Positions 9,439-18,265 of a DNA stretch of 64,000 nt are shown piece by piece (the first letter of the stretch is position 1; every line of letters starts with the position of its first letter). Origin of the DNA: UBA868 sp016776875 (GTDB lineage: Bacteria > Pseudomonadota > Gammaproteobacteria > Arenicellales > UBA868); NCBI GenBank assembly GCA_051201585.1, contig CP179198.1:620001-684000 (forward strand), in the 5' to 3' direction. The notes beneath the pieces are model-generated. The model saw only the letters and a program-made list of their open reading frames with translations, did no database searches and was not told where the DNA came from. Made by a program: the position numbers and the translations under genes.

Positions 9439-9600
9439 TTAGATGTCGCGTTGCGATATCCTGGATATCCTCATGCGCCTTCCTTTTTGACGTCAATCTG
9501 TCGCAAAATGGCAATCGGTATCGACTGAATCTCCAGAAGGTTCAAAAAAGCGCAGACAGTCTGTTCACGATTAGAAGTCGCTCAGGAGAGTTTTAGGCAT

Positions 9601-10587
9601 ATGGATCAAGTAAAGCGTTTTGGAATTATTGGATCAGGCATTATTGGCGCGGGCTGGGCAGGAAGGGCACTTTCGGTTGGAATGGATGTTTATGCTTTTG
9701 ACCCAGAGCAGGGCGCTGAATCGAGGCTGAGAAAGAAAATCGACCAAATTTGGCCGGTCCTCGAGCGTACTGGCCTATTTCCAGATGCATCAAAAGATCG
9801 ACTTGTTTTTTGTGAATCGGTTGAGTCGGTCGCTGCGCAGTCCGATTTTATTCAGGAAAGCGCGCCTGAGCGCATTGACCTTAAGGTTGAATTGCACGCC
9901 CAGATCGATGCCGCGGCACCTCCTGATGTCGTGATTGCATCGAGCACTTCTGGTCTTTTGCCGACCGATTTTCAGGCGAAATGTCAACATCCCAAGCGCG
10001 TGATCGTTGGCCATCCTTTTAATCCTGTTTATCTTTTGCCGCTAGTTGAGGTTTTGGGTGGAAAAAGGACGAGTACAGAAAACATTGATCGTGCAGTGAT
10101 GTTCTACAAATCGATTGGAATGTATCCATTGAAAGTTCGGTCAGAGGTGCCCGGTTTCTTGTCCGACCGGCTGCAGGAGGCGCTTTGGCGTGAAATTCTT
10201 CACCTTGTGAATGATGATGTCGCCACACCAGAAGAACTCGACGCCGCAATTGCTTATGGCCCTGGATTAAGATGGGCGATTTGGGGTGCGTGCCAAATTT
10301 TCCATCTTGCGGCTCAGCCGGGCGGGATGGGACAGTTTCTCAAACATTTTGATCCCTCTCTTTTCCCTTGGACAAAGCTGGAAGCGCCCCCCATCACCAG
10401 CGAGTTGACTCAAAAGATGCATGACGGGTGCGAAAGTATTTCTGGCGATATGGGAAGTGACGAAATGGAACAGATTCGTGATGATGCGTTGATTGGGATT
10501 ATTGAATCTCTCCAGAAAAGAGATCTTGGCGCCGGTCGGGTTTTCAATGAGCATCAAAAAAGAATTCGAGACGCGCAGGAAAAATAA
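9601..10587 (+). CDS. L-carnitine dehydrogenase-like 3-hydroxyacyl-CoA dehydrogenase family protein
   Basis: An NAD-dependent dehydrogenase of the 3-hydroxyacyl-CoA dehydrogenase fold. The N-terminal Rossmann domain begins FGIIGSGIIGAGWA and includes SSTSGLLPTDF and GHPFNPVYLLPLVEV, the fold's catalytic region. The C-terminal domain has AIAYGPGLRWAIWG and a PGGMGQFL stretch, which is characteristic of L-carnitine dehydrogenases (carnitine to 3-dehydrocarnitine) rather than fatty-acid beta-oxidation enzymes. The 328-residue length fits. It is first in a same-strand cluster with CoA-ester enzymes including a CaiD-like hydratase. The exact substrate is inferred. Confidence 0.82.
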   Translation: MDQVKRFGIIGSGIIGAGWAGRALSVGMDVYAFDPEQGAESRLRKKIDQIWPVLERTGLFPDASKDRLVFCESVESVAAQSDFIQESAPERIDLKVELHAQIDAAAPPDVVIASSTSGLLPTDFQAKCQHPKRVIVGHPFNPVYLLPLVEVLGGKRTSTENIDRAVMFYKSIGMYPLKVRSEVPGFLSDRLQEALWREILHLVNDDVATPEELDAAIAYGPGLRWAIWGACQIFHLAAQPGGMGQFLKHFDPSLFPWTKLEAPPITSELTQKMHDGCESISGDMGSDEMEQIRDDALIGIIESLQKRDLGAGRVFNEHQKRIRDAQEK

Positions 10588-10624
10588 ATCGGTTAAAAAA
10601 TTGGGTATTTGATTAGGTAAAAAT

Positions 10625-11786
10625 ATGGAATTCTCGCTAAGCAGTGAACAGAAGATGTTGATCGAAAGCGCTCGAAGCTTTTGCTGAAAACGAACTGTAT
10701 CCCTACGAAGAAGAGGTAGAACAATCGGATTCGGTTTCTCCCGAACTCGCACAAAAGATTCGCGAACGCGCGATCGAGATGGGGTTCTATGCGGCAAATA
10801 TGCCGGAAGACTTGGGCGGCGGCGGGCTGGATTGTGTGTCGCTCTCTTTAGTGGAACGGGAATTAGGCCGCGCAAATTTCGCGCTCCAGTATCTGGTCGG
10901 CCGGCCAAGTAATATTCTTCAAGCCTGCGTAGGTGAACAAAGAGACCGCTATCTTTTTCCATGTATCCGTGGAGAAAAAACCGATTGTCTTGCGATGACA
11001 GAGCCGGGCGCCGGATCAGACCTGAGGTCAATGCAGTGTCGGGCTGATGTTGATGGAAATGATTACGTGATCAACGGCACCAAACATTTTATCAGTCATG
11101 CGGATATTGCGGACTTTGTGATTTTGTTTGCTGCAACGGGTGAGGAGGAATCAGCCCGGGGACCGCGGAAGTTGATCAGCGCTTTTCTGGTTGACAAGGG
11201 AACATCAGGTTTCTCGGTTAGACCCGGGTATCACAGTGTTTCGCATCGTGGCTATCACAACAGTATTTTGAATTTTGATAACTGTCGGATTCCTAAAACA
11301 CAAATGCTCGGTGCACCGCATCAAGGATTCAATGTGGCTAACGATTGGCTCGGGCCTACTCGTTTGCAGGTTGCAGCAATGTGCCTCGGTCGGGCTCATC
11401 GCGCACTCGAACACGCCACAGACTGGGCGGCTGAGCGACAACAGTTTGGTCAGTTTATCGGCCGCTTCCAAGGTGTCGGATTCAAACTGGCAGAGATGAA
11501 GCTGAAGCTCGAGGCCGCGGAGCTGCTGACATTTAAAGCGGCGTGGAAGACGGATCAGGGTACGGCGACCGACACAGACTATGCAATGGCTAAACTCTTT
11601 ACAACCGAAACACTGGCGTTTATCGCGGATGAAGCGATCCAGATTCATGGTGGGATGGGTTTGATGTCTGATTTACCGCTGGAGCGAATCTGGCGAGATG
11701 CGAGGGTTGAGCGGATTTGGGAGGGGACCAGCGAGATTCAGCGGCATATCATTTCTCGCGATATGCTTAAACCTCGCTGGACTTGA
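10625..11786 (+). CDS. Acyl-CoA dehydrogenase, frameshifted near the 5' end
   Basis: A flavoprotein of the acyl-CoA dehydrogenase family, comparable to crotonobetainyl-CoA reductase CaiA. Translation from ATG 10625 gives MEFSLSSEQKMLIESARSF, the normal family N-terminus, then meets TGA after 20 codons. From about 10683 another frame continues with AENELYPYEEE and runs to 11786. One extra T in the TTTT at 10679-10682, directly after AAGCTT, explains the break. The rest is intact: the TEPGAGSDL FAD/substrate motif, QQFGQFIGRFQGV, QIHGGMG and the IWEGTSEIQR segment. It may be a real mutation or an assembly error. An internal ATG at 10779 would yield a truncated enzyme. Confidence 0.85.
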
Positions 11787-11796
11787 CCTAAGCACG

Positions 11797-13581
11797 TTGT
11801 CGCTCAAACGCCTCCTTCAACCTTCCAGCATCGCGGTCTTTGGTGGCCGTGAGGCGCACGAGGTTGTTCGTCAATGTCGTCGGATGGGTTTTTCAGGAGA
11901 GATTTGGCCGGTTCATCCCACTCGCGAAGTTGTTGAGGGCTATCCCAGTTTTCGACGGGTTGATGAATTGCCGGGGGCGCCAGATGCAAGTTTTGTCGGG
12001 GTTAATCGAAATCTCACGATAGAAATTGTGGAGCAGTTGAGTGCGCGAGGTGCAGGAGGGGCAGTTTGTTACGCCTCCGGATTCAGTGAAGTTGACGACG
12101 GAAAACAATTGAATGCGGCGTTGTTGAGCGCAGCGGATTCAATGCCCTTTCTTGGCCCGAACTGTTATGGCGTGATCAATTATTTGGACGGCGCGTTACT
12201 TTGGCCTGATCAGCATGGCGGCAAACGAGTCGAGCGGGGAGTGGCTATTCTGAGCCAGAGTAGCAATATTGGGATCAATTTGACGATGCAGGCACGTGGC
12301 CTTCCCATCGCTTACCTGATTGCGCTGGGTAATCAGGCGCAGACAGATCTCGGTGATGCCCTGGATACGCTTTTAAGAGATCAACGGGTTAGCGCCATCG
12401 GCCTTTACATCGAAGGATTTAAGGATGTGCTGGTTCTTGAGAGAGCCATGCGTGTTGCTCGAGAGCGAAAGATTCCGGTTGTCGCGCTTAAGTCTGGGGC
12501 CAGCGATCAAGGTGCGAAGATCGCGCAGTCCCATACGGCGGCAATGGCAGGTTCAGATGACGTCGCAGATGCGTTATTAAAGCGTTTAGGTATTGGTCGA
12601 GCTCATGACCTCGATACCCTGATCGAGACACTAAAAATTTTGCACGTTCATGGCCCTTTAGAAGGTGGCCGTTTGTGCTCAATGAGTTGCTCAGGTGGAG
12701 AAGCGTCTCTGATGGCTGATACGGCGATTGGTCGAAAGATTAATTTTCCTGAACTAACGGATGACCAGTACCAATCAATCGCAGCGACGGTACATCCTTT
12801 GGTCAGTGTCTCTAATCCGCTGGACTACCATACGTTTGCCTGGAATAAGGAAGAAGATCTTTTCAATACTTATAGCGCGATGCTCGAATGCCACTTCGAT
12901 CTCGCGATGCTTGTGCTGGATTTTCCGCGCGCTGATCGATGCAGTCTTGAGACCTGGCAGCCGGCAGTCAACGCAATCTGTAGGGCGGCTCAAAAAACCC
13001 AAATGCCGACTGCTGTTTTGGCGAGTCTTCCCGAAAGCCTTCCTGAGATGACCGCCTCTGACCTGATGTCAGCAAATATTGCCCCCTTGTGCGGTATTCG
13101 CCAAGCGCTTGATGCCGCAGAGATTGCGTCGACGATCGGGGAGTTCTGGAAAAGCGGGCCTAAAAGTGATTTGCTCTGTGGTCCGGTGACAAATTCAGAC
13201 GACGGAGCTAAAAAACGTATCGACGAGTGGGAGGCCAAGCAGTATTTGGCAAAGGCAGGAATCACTGTGCCGCGAGGCAAAAGATGTTCGGATCTCGAAG
13301 AATTGCGGGCTTTTGCTGAAACGATTGAATTCCCCATGGTGCTGAAAGCCTGTAGCGCCGAACTGCTCCATAAGAGCGATGTTTCCGCTGTTTATGTGGG
13401 TATCTCAGACTCTGACGAATTAGAAAATCGGGCGCTTGAGCTTTTTCACGCTTTGAACTACTCCTTGTTGAAGAAATGGTGGCGAGCGCGGTGTGTGAAC
13501 TCATCGTTGGGATCAATCAGGACCCTGTCATTGGGCCCTGGATGCTGGTGGGAAGTGGCGGCATCTATGCGGAGTTGTTAA
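11797..13581 (+). CDS. Acyl-CoA synthetase (ADP-forming type), main part before a frameshift
   Basis: This is the alpha-like part of an NDP-forming acyl-CoA ligase (acetate--CoA ligase ADP-forming/PatZ family). Domains in order are a CoA-binding Rossmann domain (PSSIAVFGG, FLGPNCYG), two ligase-CoA domains (SQSSNIGIN, the phosphohistidine loop SHTAAMAGSDD) and the start of an ATP-grasp domain (AKQYLAKAGITVPRG, MVLKACSAELLHKSD). TTG 11797 is my proposed start just after the acyl-CoA dehydrogenase stop; no clear ribosome site is visible. The family frame is lost near 13450-13475, where one base is missing, and reading continues in another frame to a false end at 13581. Confidence 0.8.
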   Translation: MSLKRLLQPSSIAVFGGREAHEVVRQCRRMGFSGEIWPVHPTREVVEGYPSFRRVDELPGAPDASFVGVNRNLTIEIVEQLSARGAGGAVCYASGFSEVDDGKQLNAALLSAADSMPFLGPNCYGVINYLDGALLWPDQHGGKRVERGVAILSQSSNIGINLTMQARGLPIAYLIALGNQAQTDLGDALDTLLRDQRVSAIGLYIEGFKDVLVLERAMRVARERKIPVVALKSGASDQGAKIAQSHTAAMAGSDDVADALLKRLGIGRAHDLDTLIETLKILHVHGPLEGGRLCSMSCSGGEASLMADTAIGRKINFPELTDDQYQSIAATVHPLVSVSNPLDYHTFAWNKEEDLFNTYSAMLECHFDLAMLVLDFPRADRCSLETWQPAVNAICRAAQKTQMPTAVLASLPESLPEMTASDLMSANIAPLCGIRQALDAAEIASTIGEFWKSGPKSDLLCGPVTNSDDGAKKRIDEWEAKQYLAKAGITVPRGKRCSDLEELRAFAETIEFPMVLKACSAELLHKSDVSAVYVGISDSDELENRALELFHALNYSLLKKWWRARCVNSSLGSIRTLSLGPGCWWEVAASMRSC

Positions 13582-13853
13582 AAGATCAACAGGTTATATT
13601 GCTGCCCGCTGATCGAAAGGCGCTCGAGGAGGCCGTTGGTAATCTAAAGATTAACCCAATTTTGAATGGTTATCGGTCCTCGAGTCCAGCCGATTATGAA
13701 GAAGTGGTATCGACGCTAGAAAAGATTTCAAGTTATTGGGAGCACAATAAACATCAACTCGCTTCGTTGGAAATTAATCCATTGCTCGCGTTACCTGAAG
13801 GTAAAGGCGCATGCGCGGTAGATGCAGTGATGCAGTTTCAAAGTGTTGGCTAA
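13476..13853 (+). CDS. Acyl-CoA synthetase (ADP-forming), C-terminal ATP-grasp part after frameshift
   Basis: The second frame carries the remaining ATP-grasp domain of the same ligase: MVASAVCELIVGINQDPVIG, MLVGSGGIYAELLKD and a C-terminal LEINPLLALPEG, which is the classical end of this subunit. Reading upstream in the same frame gives LVEEM, so the join is a single-base deletion close to 13455-13475. Together both parts give roughly 685 residues, the normal size of a fused alpha-beta enzyme. It is not a separate beta-subunit gene, because no ribosome site or proper start is seen. Confidence 0.78.
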   Translation: MVASAVCELIVGINQDPVIGPWMLVGSGGIYAELLKDQQVILLPADRKALEEAVGNLKINPILNGYRSSSPADYEEVVSTLEKISSYWEHNKHQLASLEINPLLALPEGKGACAVDAVMQFQSVG

Positions 13854-13856
13854 CGC

Positions 13857-14531
13857 ATGTCTTTAGGTCAGAGCGCCCATGAAGCGTCCGTAATGTCTCC
13901 GATTGATGCAATTTCAGAATTCATCAATCCCGGTTGCCAACGACTGCTTGATATTGGGTGCGGAGCGGGTCATCTTAGTGATGACTTAGTGTCTGGGCGA
14001 CGTACGGTAATCGCATTAGATCCTTTTGTGGTTCCGGGTGCGCCAGCGCTGCGAATTCAAGGTGATGCGGAGCCGTTGCCTGTGGTTGACGATATCTTCG
14101 ATTCGGTTCTTTTTCATTGGTCATTGCATCATGTGCCTCAAGATCAAATGAGCCTGGCACTTAGGGAGGCGATGAGGGTGTTGACGCAAACCGGAGTTCT
14201 TTATGTCGTCGAGCCAGAGCCCATCGGCTCTTGGCACGAGGTTTGCCGGTCATTTCATGATGAAACTGCAGTTCAAAACTCAGCGGCAGTTGAGGTTGAT
14301 TTACTCGTTCAAAAATCTGCGGGCCGTCGTCGACAGGCCTATTATTTCTATGAAGATCATTTTGATAATTTTGAGGAGTGGGTTACTGGGTTGATGGAGA
14401 TGCCGCATAACAATTACAGCGAGAAAGCAGTGCGATCAACGCTCGTCAAGGACCAATTTGAGCGTTGTCGGGAAGCTAATAAATATGTGCTTCGGCAACG
14501 AGTGCGTATGGATGAAATTAGATGGGACTAA
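13857..14531 (+). CDS. Class I SAM-dependent methyltransferase
   Basis: A 224-residue cytoplasmic methyltransferase with motif I LLDIGCGAGHLSDD, an acidic residue after the second strand (IALDPF) and a motif IV-like VLFHWSLHHVP, typical of UbiE/Methyltransf_11 proteins. It starts three bases after the CoA ligase stop and is followed by the CaiD-like hydratase, so it is probably in the same operon. The substrate cannot be told from the sequence. Confidence 0.78.
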   Translation: MSLGQSAHEASVMSPIDAISEFINPGCQRLLDIGCGAGHLSDDLVSGRRTVIALDPFVVPGAPALRIQGDAEPLPVVDDIFDSVLFHWSLHHVPQDQMSLALREAMRVLTQTGVLYVVEPEPIGSWHEVCRSFHDETAVQNSAAVEVDLLVQKSAGRRRQAYYFYEDHFDNFEEWVTGLMEMPHNNYSEKAVRSTLVKDQFERCREANKYVLRQRVRMDEIRWD

Positions 14532-14566
14532 AATAATGCCGTTGTCCAGGAAAAAGGGGAATTACT

Positions 14567-15352
14567 GTGGATCAATCTAGTGTCGTGACCAAACGAGTGG
14601 GTCTTGTTTTAGAGGTTATGCTCGATCGGCCAAAAGCTAACGCAATCGATGTGGCAACCAGCCGAATGATGGGACAGGTTTTCGCAGACTTTCGTGATGA
14701 TCCTGACCTTCGAGTAGCGATTATTACCGGCGCAGGTGAGAAATTTTTCTGTCCGGGTTGGGATCTCAAGGCGGCAGCTGAGGGAGAGGCTGTGGATAGC
14801 GATTATGGCGTAGGAGGGTTTGGCGGTTTGCAGGAATTACCAAACCTTAACAAACCGGTAATCGCGGCCGTAAATGGAATATGTTGTGGTGGCGGCCTTG
14901 AGTGGGCGCTGTCTGCGGATATGATCTTGGCGGCAGAGCATGCAACATTTGCATTGCCGGAGATTAATTCAGGCACGATTGCAGACGCCGCAACATTGAA
15001 ATTGCCGAAGCGAATTCCCTATCATATTGCGATGGAACTTCTTTTTACGGGTAGATGGATGGATGCAGCCGAGGCCCATCACTGGGGATTTGTAAATGAA
15101 ATTGTCCAGGCCGATGAGCTCATGCGCCGAACCCATGAACTCGCTGCGATGTTGGCCGAAGGTCCGCCGCTTGTTTTTGCCGCAATCAAAGAAGTTGCAA
15201 GAGCCTCCGAGAATATGCGTTTTCAAGAGGCGCTAAACGACATTACTCAGCGTAAATTTCCAACTGTAGATACGCTTTATTCCAGTGAGGATCAAATTGA
15301 GGGTGCGACCGCTTTCGCCGAAAAGCGTAAGCCACAGTGGAAGGGTCGGTAG
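14567..15352 (+). CDS. CaiD-like carnitinyl-CoA dehydratase / enoyl-CoA hydratase
   Basis: A crotonase-fold hydratase of 261 residues. It shares long stretches with carnitinyl-CoA dehydratase CaiD: LDRPKANAID, VAIITGAGEKFF followed by GWDLKAAAEGEA, KPVIAAVNG, and an FAEKRKPQWKGR C-terminus. The oxyanion-hole segment and the GGGLEWALSADM helix with one catalytic Glu position are present; the second catalytic region reads INSGTIAD instead of the usual GIVPD type, so activity or substrate may differ. The GTG start at 14567 follows a good AAAAGGGGAA ribosome site. It ends the putative carnitine-related cluster. Confidence 0.83.
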   Translation: MDQSSVVTKRVGLVLEVMLDRPKANAIDVATSRMMGQVFADFRDDPDLRVAIITGAGEKFFCPGWDLKAAAEGEAVDSDYGVGGFGGLQELPNLNKPVIAAVNGICCGGGLEWALSADMILAAEHATFALPEINSGTIADAATLKLPKRIPYHIAMELLFTGRWMDAAEAHHWGFVNEIVQADELMRRTHELAAMLAEGPPLVFAAIKEVARASENMRFQEALNDITQRKFPTVDTLYSSEDQIEGATAFAEKRKPQWKGR

Positions 15353-15499
15353 TAATTCTAGGTTTCACGTCAATTGGCACGCTGTTGAGACTAGCTCTAT
15401 ACATCAGGGCGAAGACGTGTATCAAACGGGTTATAGATTAGACAAGATGCTGTTGGTCTAATTTTTTAAGAAAAGCGAAGTTATCAGGAGGGGGGTGCA

Positions 15500-16633
15500 G
15501 TGGAAGACTGGTCTGTTGTTTATAGAGTTTCCTTGTTCGGATTTTTGGGCGCTATGGTTTTTGGGGCAGTTGCGAGCAAAACCCATTTTTGTACCATGGG
15601 CTCGGTTAGTGACTGGATCAATATGGGATCAAAAGTTCGTTTTCGTGCCTGGGTGTTGTCTATGGGAATCGCAATTCTTGGGGCGCAGGCGATGATGCAA
15701 ACGGGCCTGATTGATCTCAACGAAACAATCTATCGGGGGTCGAGCTTTGGGTGGGCTGGATTTTTAATAGGCGGCATTCTTTTCGGAATCGGGATGACAC
15801 TGGGCGGAGGTTGCGGTCAACGCACACTCGTTCGCGTCGGCGGAGGCAATCTTAAATCGCTGGTTGTTCTAATTGTGATGGCAATTACAGCTTATGCAAC
15901 GCTTAGGGGAATACTGGCGCCAGTGCGTATTGATCTGTTTGGGCCATTGGCAGTTGATCTTTCGATGCACGATATCAATGATCAGGGGATAGATACACTC
16001 ATCACACACGTGACCGGCCTTTCTTTGCATATGGTTTCAGTAGTTGTCGCTGTCATCTTCGGCGTGGGGGCAATTATCTATGCGATAAAAGATAAAAGCT
16101 TCCGACAAAGTTTCGATAATATTCTGGCGGGACTGACGATCGGAATTCTTGTGTGTGGGGCATGGTACGTTACGGGCGTCATCGGTGATGATGATTTTGA
16201 GCCAGTGCCACTTGAGGCCGTAACGTTTATCGCCCCGTCAGCGAACTTTTTGAATTACGTTATGACCTGGACCGGATCCGAGATCGGCTTCGGAATCGCT
16301 GTTGTTTGCGGAATGATTGCCGGTTCGTTCCTATACGCAGTCTTGACAGGAAATTTTCGGGTAGAAAGTTTCGTAGCTAGGGCTGATATGCGAAATCACC
16401 TTGTTGGCGGCGTTTTAATGGGTTTTGGCGGCGTACTGTCATTTGGCTGTACGATTGGCCAAGGGGTTTCAGGGATATCGACTCTGGCGCTGGGCTCGTT
16501 TTTAACGCTGGTTTCGATAATGCTGGGATCAGCGCTGACGATGAAAACGCAGTACTACATGCTGGATGATGGATTCTGGGTTTCTTTGCGCCAATCTTTG
16601 GCCGACTTGAAACTATGGCCTCAAAAGCCCTGA
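15500..16633 (+). CDS. YeeE/YedE family sulfur-compound transporter
   Basis: A 377-residue multi-pass inner-membrane protein of the YeeE/YedE (thiosulfate transporter TsuA-like) family. The conserved cysteines sit in short motifs: HFCTMGSVSDW near the N-terminus, GGGCGQRTLVR in the middle and FGCTIGQGVSG near the end. In TsuA such cysteines relay thiosulfate across the membrane. The GTG start at 15500 follows a strong CAGGAGGGGG ribosome site. No rhodanese or TusA gene is adjacent, so the substrate (thiosulfate or another sulfur or selenium compound) is open. Confidence 0.85.
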   Translation: MEDWSVVYRVSLFGFLGAMVFGAVASKTHFCTMGSVSDWINMGSKVRFRAWVLSMGIAILGAQAMMQTGLIDLNETIYRGSSFGWAGFLIGGILFGIGMTLGGGCGQRTLVRVGGGNLKSLVVLIVMAITAYATLRGILAPVRIDLFGPLAVDLSMHDINDQGIDTLITHVTGLSLHMVSVVVAVIFGVGAIIYAIKDKSFRQSFDNILAGLTIGILVCGAWYVTGVIGDDDFEPVPLEAVTFIAPSANFLNYVMTWTGSEIGFGIAVVCGMIAGSFLYAVLTGNFRVESFVARADMRNHLVGGVLMGFGGVLSFGCTIGQGVSGISTLALGSFLTLVSIMLGSALTMKTQYYMLDDGFWVSLRQSLADLKLWPQKP

Positions 16634-16687
16634 ACCCGTTTGTGAGAAAAGAGTGAATGGACAAGCGCCATTAGACTCTTCAGCGGT

Positions 16688-16693
16688 TATAAT
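16688..16693 (+). promoter_or_regulatory. Promoter -10 box of tRNA-Lys
   Basis: TATAAT at 16688-16693 is a perfect -10 hexamer, followed by a GC-rich discriminator (GCGCGTC) of the kind seen in stringently controlled stable RNA promoters, 15 bases before the tRNA. No convincing -35 hexamer is seen at 16-18 bases upstream. Confidence 0.6.
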
Positions 16694-16708
16694 GCGCGTC
16701 GAGTTTTG

Positions 16709-16784
16709 GGGGCGTTAGCTCAGTTGGTAGAGCATCTGACTTTTAATCAGGTGGTCGCAGGTTCGATCCCTGCACGCCCCACCA
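16709..16784 (+). tRNA. tRNA-Lys (anticodon UUU)
   Basis: A 76-base tRNA that folds fully: acceptor GGGGCGT pairs with ACGCCCC, D-arm GCTC..GAGC, anticodon stem TCTGA/TCAGG with loop CTTTTAA (anticodon TTT), T-arm GCAGG/CCTGC with TTCGATC loop, and encoded CCA. It is the integration target of the element that follows; its 3' half is duplicated at 22232-22284. Confidence 0.98.
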
Positions 16785-16789
16785 TTTTC
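16737..16789 (+). repeat. attL: 53-bp repeat in tRNA-Lys 3' half
   Basis: Identical to 22232-22284. It starts in the anticodon stem (TGACTTTTAATC) and runs five bases past CCA. Beyond it the two copies still resemble each other weakly (CAAGGATTCTG versus TAGGGATCCTG). This is the integrase-proximal attachment site, and crossover is expected in the anticodon or T-arm region. Confidence 0.93.
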
Positions 16790-16812
16790 CAAGGATTCTG
16801 TAATGATTCCCA

Positions 16813-16862
16813 CTCCCACAGGTTAAAAAATAACCTCTATCGCTCCCACAGAACTCCCACAG
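16813..16862 (+). repeat. Three CTCCCACAG repeats beside attL (candidate arm-type sites)
   Basis: Perfect copies of CTCCCACAG start at 16813, 16843 and 16854; the last two are 11 bp apart, one helical turn. Similar sites recur at 20174-20204 and near attR at 22167. Such short direct repeats beside attachment sites are typical arm-type binding sites of tyrosine integrases or excisionases. That role is inferred. Confidence 0.6.
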
Positions 16863-16936
16863 ATTAGAGTTCGGCGGGAACTGATTAGCGCCTCCTCTCC
16901 ATGGTCGTCACCATATGACAATCAAAGGAGAGCGAA

Positions 16937-17560
16937 ATGTTCAGATTTACTGAAGGCTTCATTAAGACCTGGATCCCGGCTGGCCTAAAGGCAAGGGATA
17001 TTTATAAGCCTAGGCTTCATGTACGAATCAATCCCAAAGGCAACGTCACGGTTGCTATGGCCGTCAAACGCAAAGGTGAGTCCTGGCGGAAGGTGATCGG
17101 CAAGTTCCCCAATAACAAGCTCGACAAGCAACAAAGGGATACCCTCAATAGCGCATATCGAAAATGGTTCCTGATCTTGGAGGACGAATCTGTTTTGCCT
17201 AAAGATATTTACGATAAGGCGCGTCATGGAGAGGAAAAACTTCATGAGCGGCTTACAGACGAAGAGATCGATCGCGCTGAAGGCAAGGGAAGAGTCAGTG
17301 ATCTGATAGTTGATTTTCTGGATCGCCATGTCAGTACGCTCAAGACCGCTGATCAGGTGGAGCAGGTCTTTGCGAGAGGTGAGTTCGTCTGGGACAACTC
17401 TATAACTCCTCCCCGTCCCTGGATGACGCCACTCGAAGGTGGTGGACCCTTACGTCAACTACATGAAATTAATATCGCTGAGCTGAGTCGCCAGCATTTG
17501 GTAGATATTTTGCGTGATATCGAAGCGCCAGTGATGGCCAACAGGGTGCGAGCCACATGA
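16937..17560 (+). CDS. int: Tyrosine integrase, N-terminal part (split by frameshift)
   Basis: This is the N-terminal part of a P4-like tyrosine integrase: a basic arm-DNA-binding region (GNVTVAMAVKRKGESWRKVIGKFP), a linker, and a core-binding SAM-like domain ending in MANRVRAT. Translation stops at TGA 17558-17560 exactly where the family continues with a helix leading to the catalytic domain. The start ATG 16937 follows AAAGGAGAG (16924-16932), a strong ribosome site. The next frame opens at 17557 with an ATGA overlap. One missing base would rejoin the two halves. Confidence 0.85.
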   Translation: MFRFTEGFIKTWIPAGLKARDIYKPRLHVRINPKGNVTVAMAVKRKGESWRKVIGKFPNNKLDKQQRDTLNSAYRKWFLILEDESVLPKDIYDKARHGEEKLHERLTDEEIDRAEGKGRVSDLIVDFLDRHVSTLKTADQVEQVFARGEFVWDNSITPPRPWMTPLEGGGPLRQLHEINIAELSRQHLVDILRDIEAPVMANRVRAT

Positions 17561-18237
17561 TGAAACTTTGTTCTTGGGGTTTGGAACACGGTTGGCTTGA
17601 AACTAATCCTGCGATCAATCTGCCAAAAAATAAAGAGCAAAAGCGTAATGTAATCTTGCGTGATGAACATATTTCAGCAATATGGCCATTGCTTCAACCT
17701 GCCCTTAAGTTTGCTTTGGCAACCGGTCAGCGAAGATCTGAGGTTGCTAACATGCGATGGTCTGATATCCGCCAAGATGTTTGGATCCAGGAGGATACAA
17801 AAAATGGTCAGCCCCATGCACTGAAGCTGCCGTTATTTACTTTAAATCTGCTCCCCAGCTGTAGAGATGGCTATCACGTCTGGCCCGGAAGGGACCGACC
17901 GAAGATCAACGAGTCAACGTTGAGCCATCAGTGGCTGCAGGCGTCAAAAGCGATTGGGTTCGAATCCAAGCTGCACGATGCCAGAAGAACGGCGGGTAGC
18001 AATATTGCAGCTTTAATGGAAAGCGCAGAAGCCGCTGATCGGGTGCTTAATCACGCCTTACCTGGAATCACCTCACGCTATGTCTTGCATGATTTTGGAG
18101 ACATTAAAGCAAAGGCGCTTCAAAGGTGGGCGGATAAGTTAGAAGGATTGACTGTGGTAGAGCCGGCTGAGATCACAGAAGGCTATCATCCAACCTCAGA
18201 AAACAACTGGGTCAATGACAATATTGGATCCCATTGA
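17557..18237 (+). CDS. int: Tyrosine integrase, C-terminal catalytic part
   Basis: The catalytic domain of the same integrase in a different frame. It begins MMKLCSWGLEHGWLETNPA, continuing the core-binding helix, and has all catalytic residues: Arg in TGQRRSEVANMRW, Lys in TKNGQPHALKLPL, the HDARRT box, and the nucleophile Tyr in SRYVLHDF. The overlap ATGA at 17557-17560 would permit coupled translation of a two-part protein, but the break falls inside a helix, so a one-base deletion or a sequence error is more likely. It acts on the attL/attR repeats. Confidence 0.86.
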   Translation: MMKLCSWGLEHGWLETNPAINLPKNKEQKRNVILRDEHISAIWPLLQPALKFALATGQRRSEVANMRWSDIRQDVWIQEDTKNGQPHALKLPLFTLNLLPSCRDGYHVWPGRDRPKINESTLSHQWLQASKAIGFESKLHDARRTAGSNIAALMESAEAADRVLNHALPGITSRYVLHDFGDIKAKALQRWADKLEGLTVVEPAEITEGYHPTSENNWVNDNIGSH

Positions 18238-18265
18238 GCTTCAATTAACTAGGACTGATCGCGCC

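Noticed and set aside
10267..11031. A 254-residue minus-strand open frame across the dehydrogenase genes
   Set aside because: It lies opposite two recognised family genes, and its translation shows no family motif.
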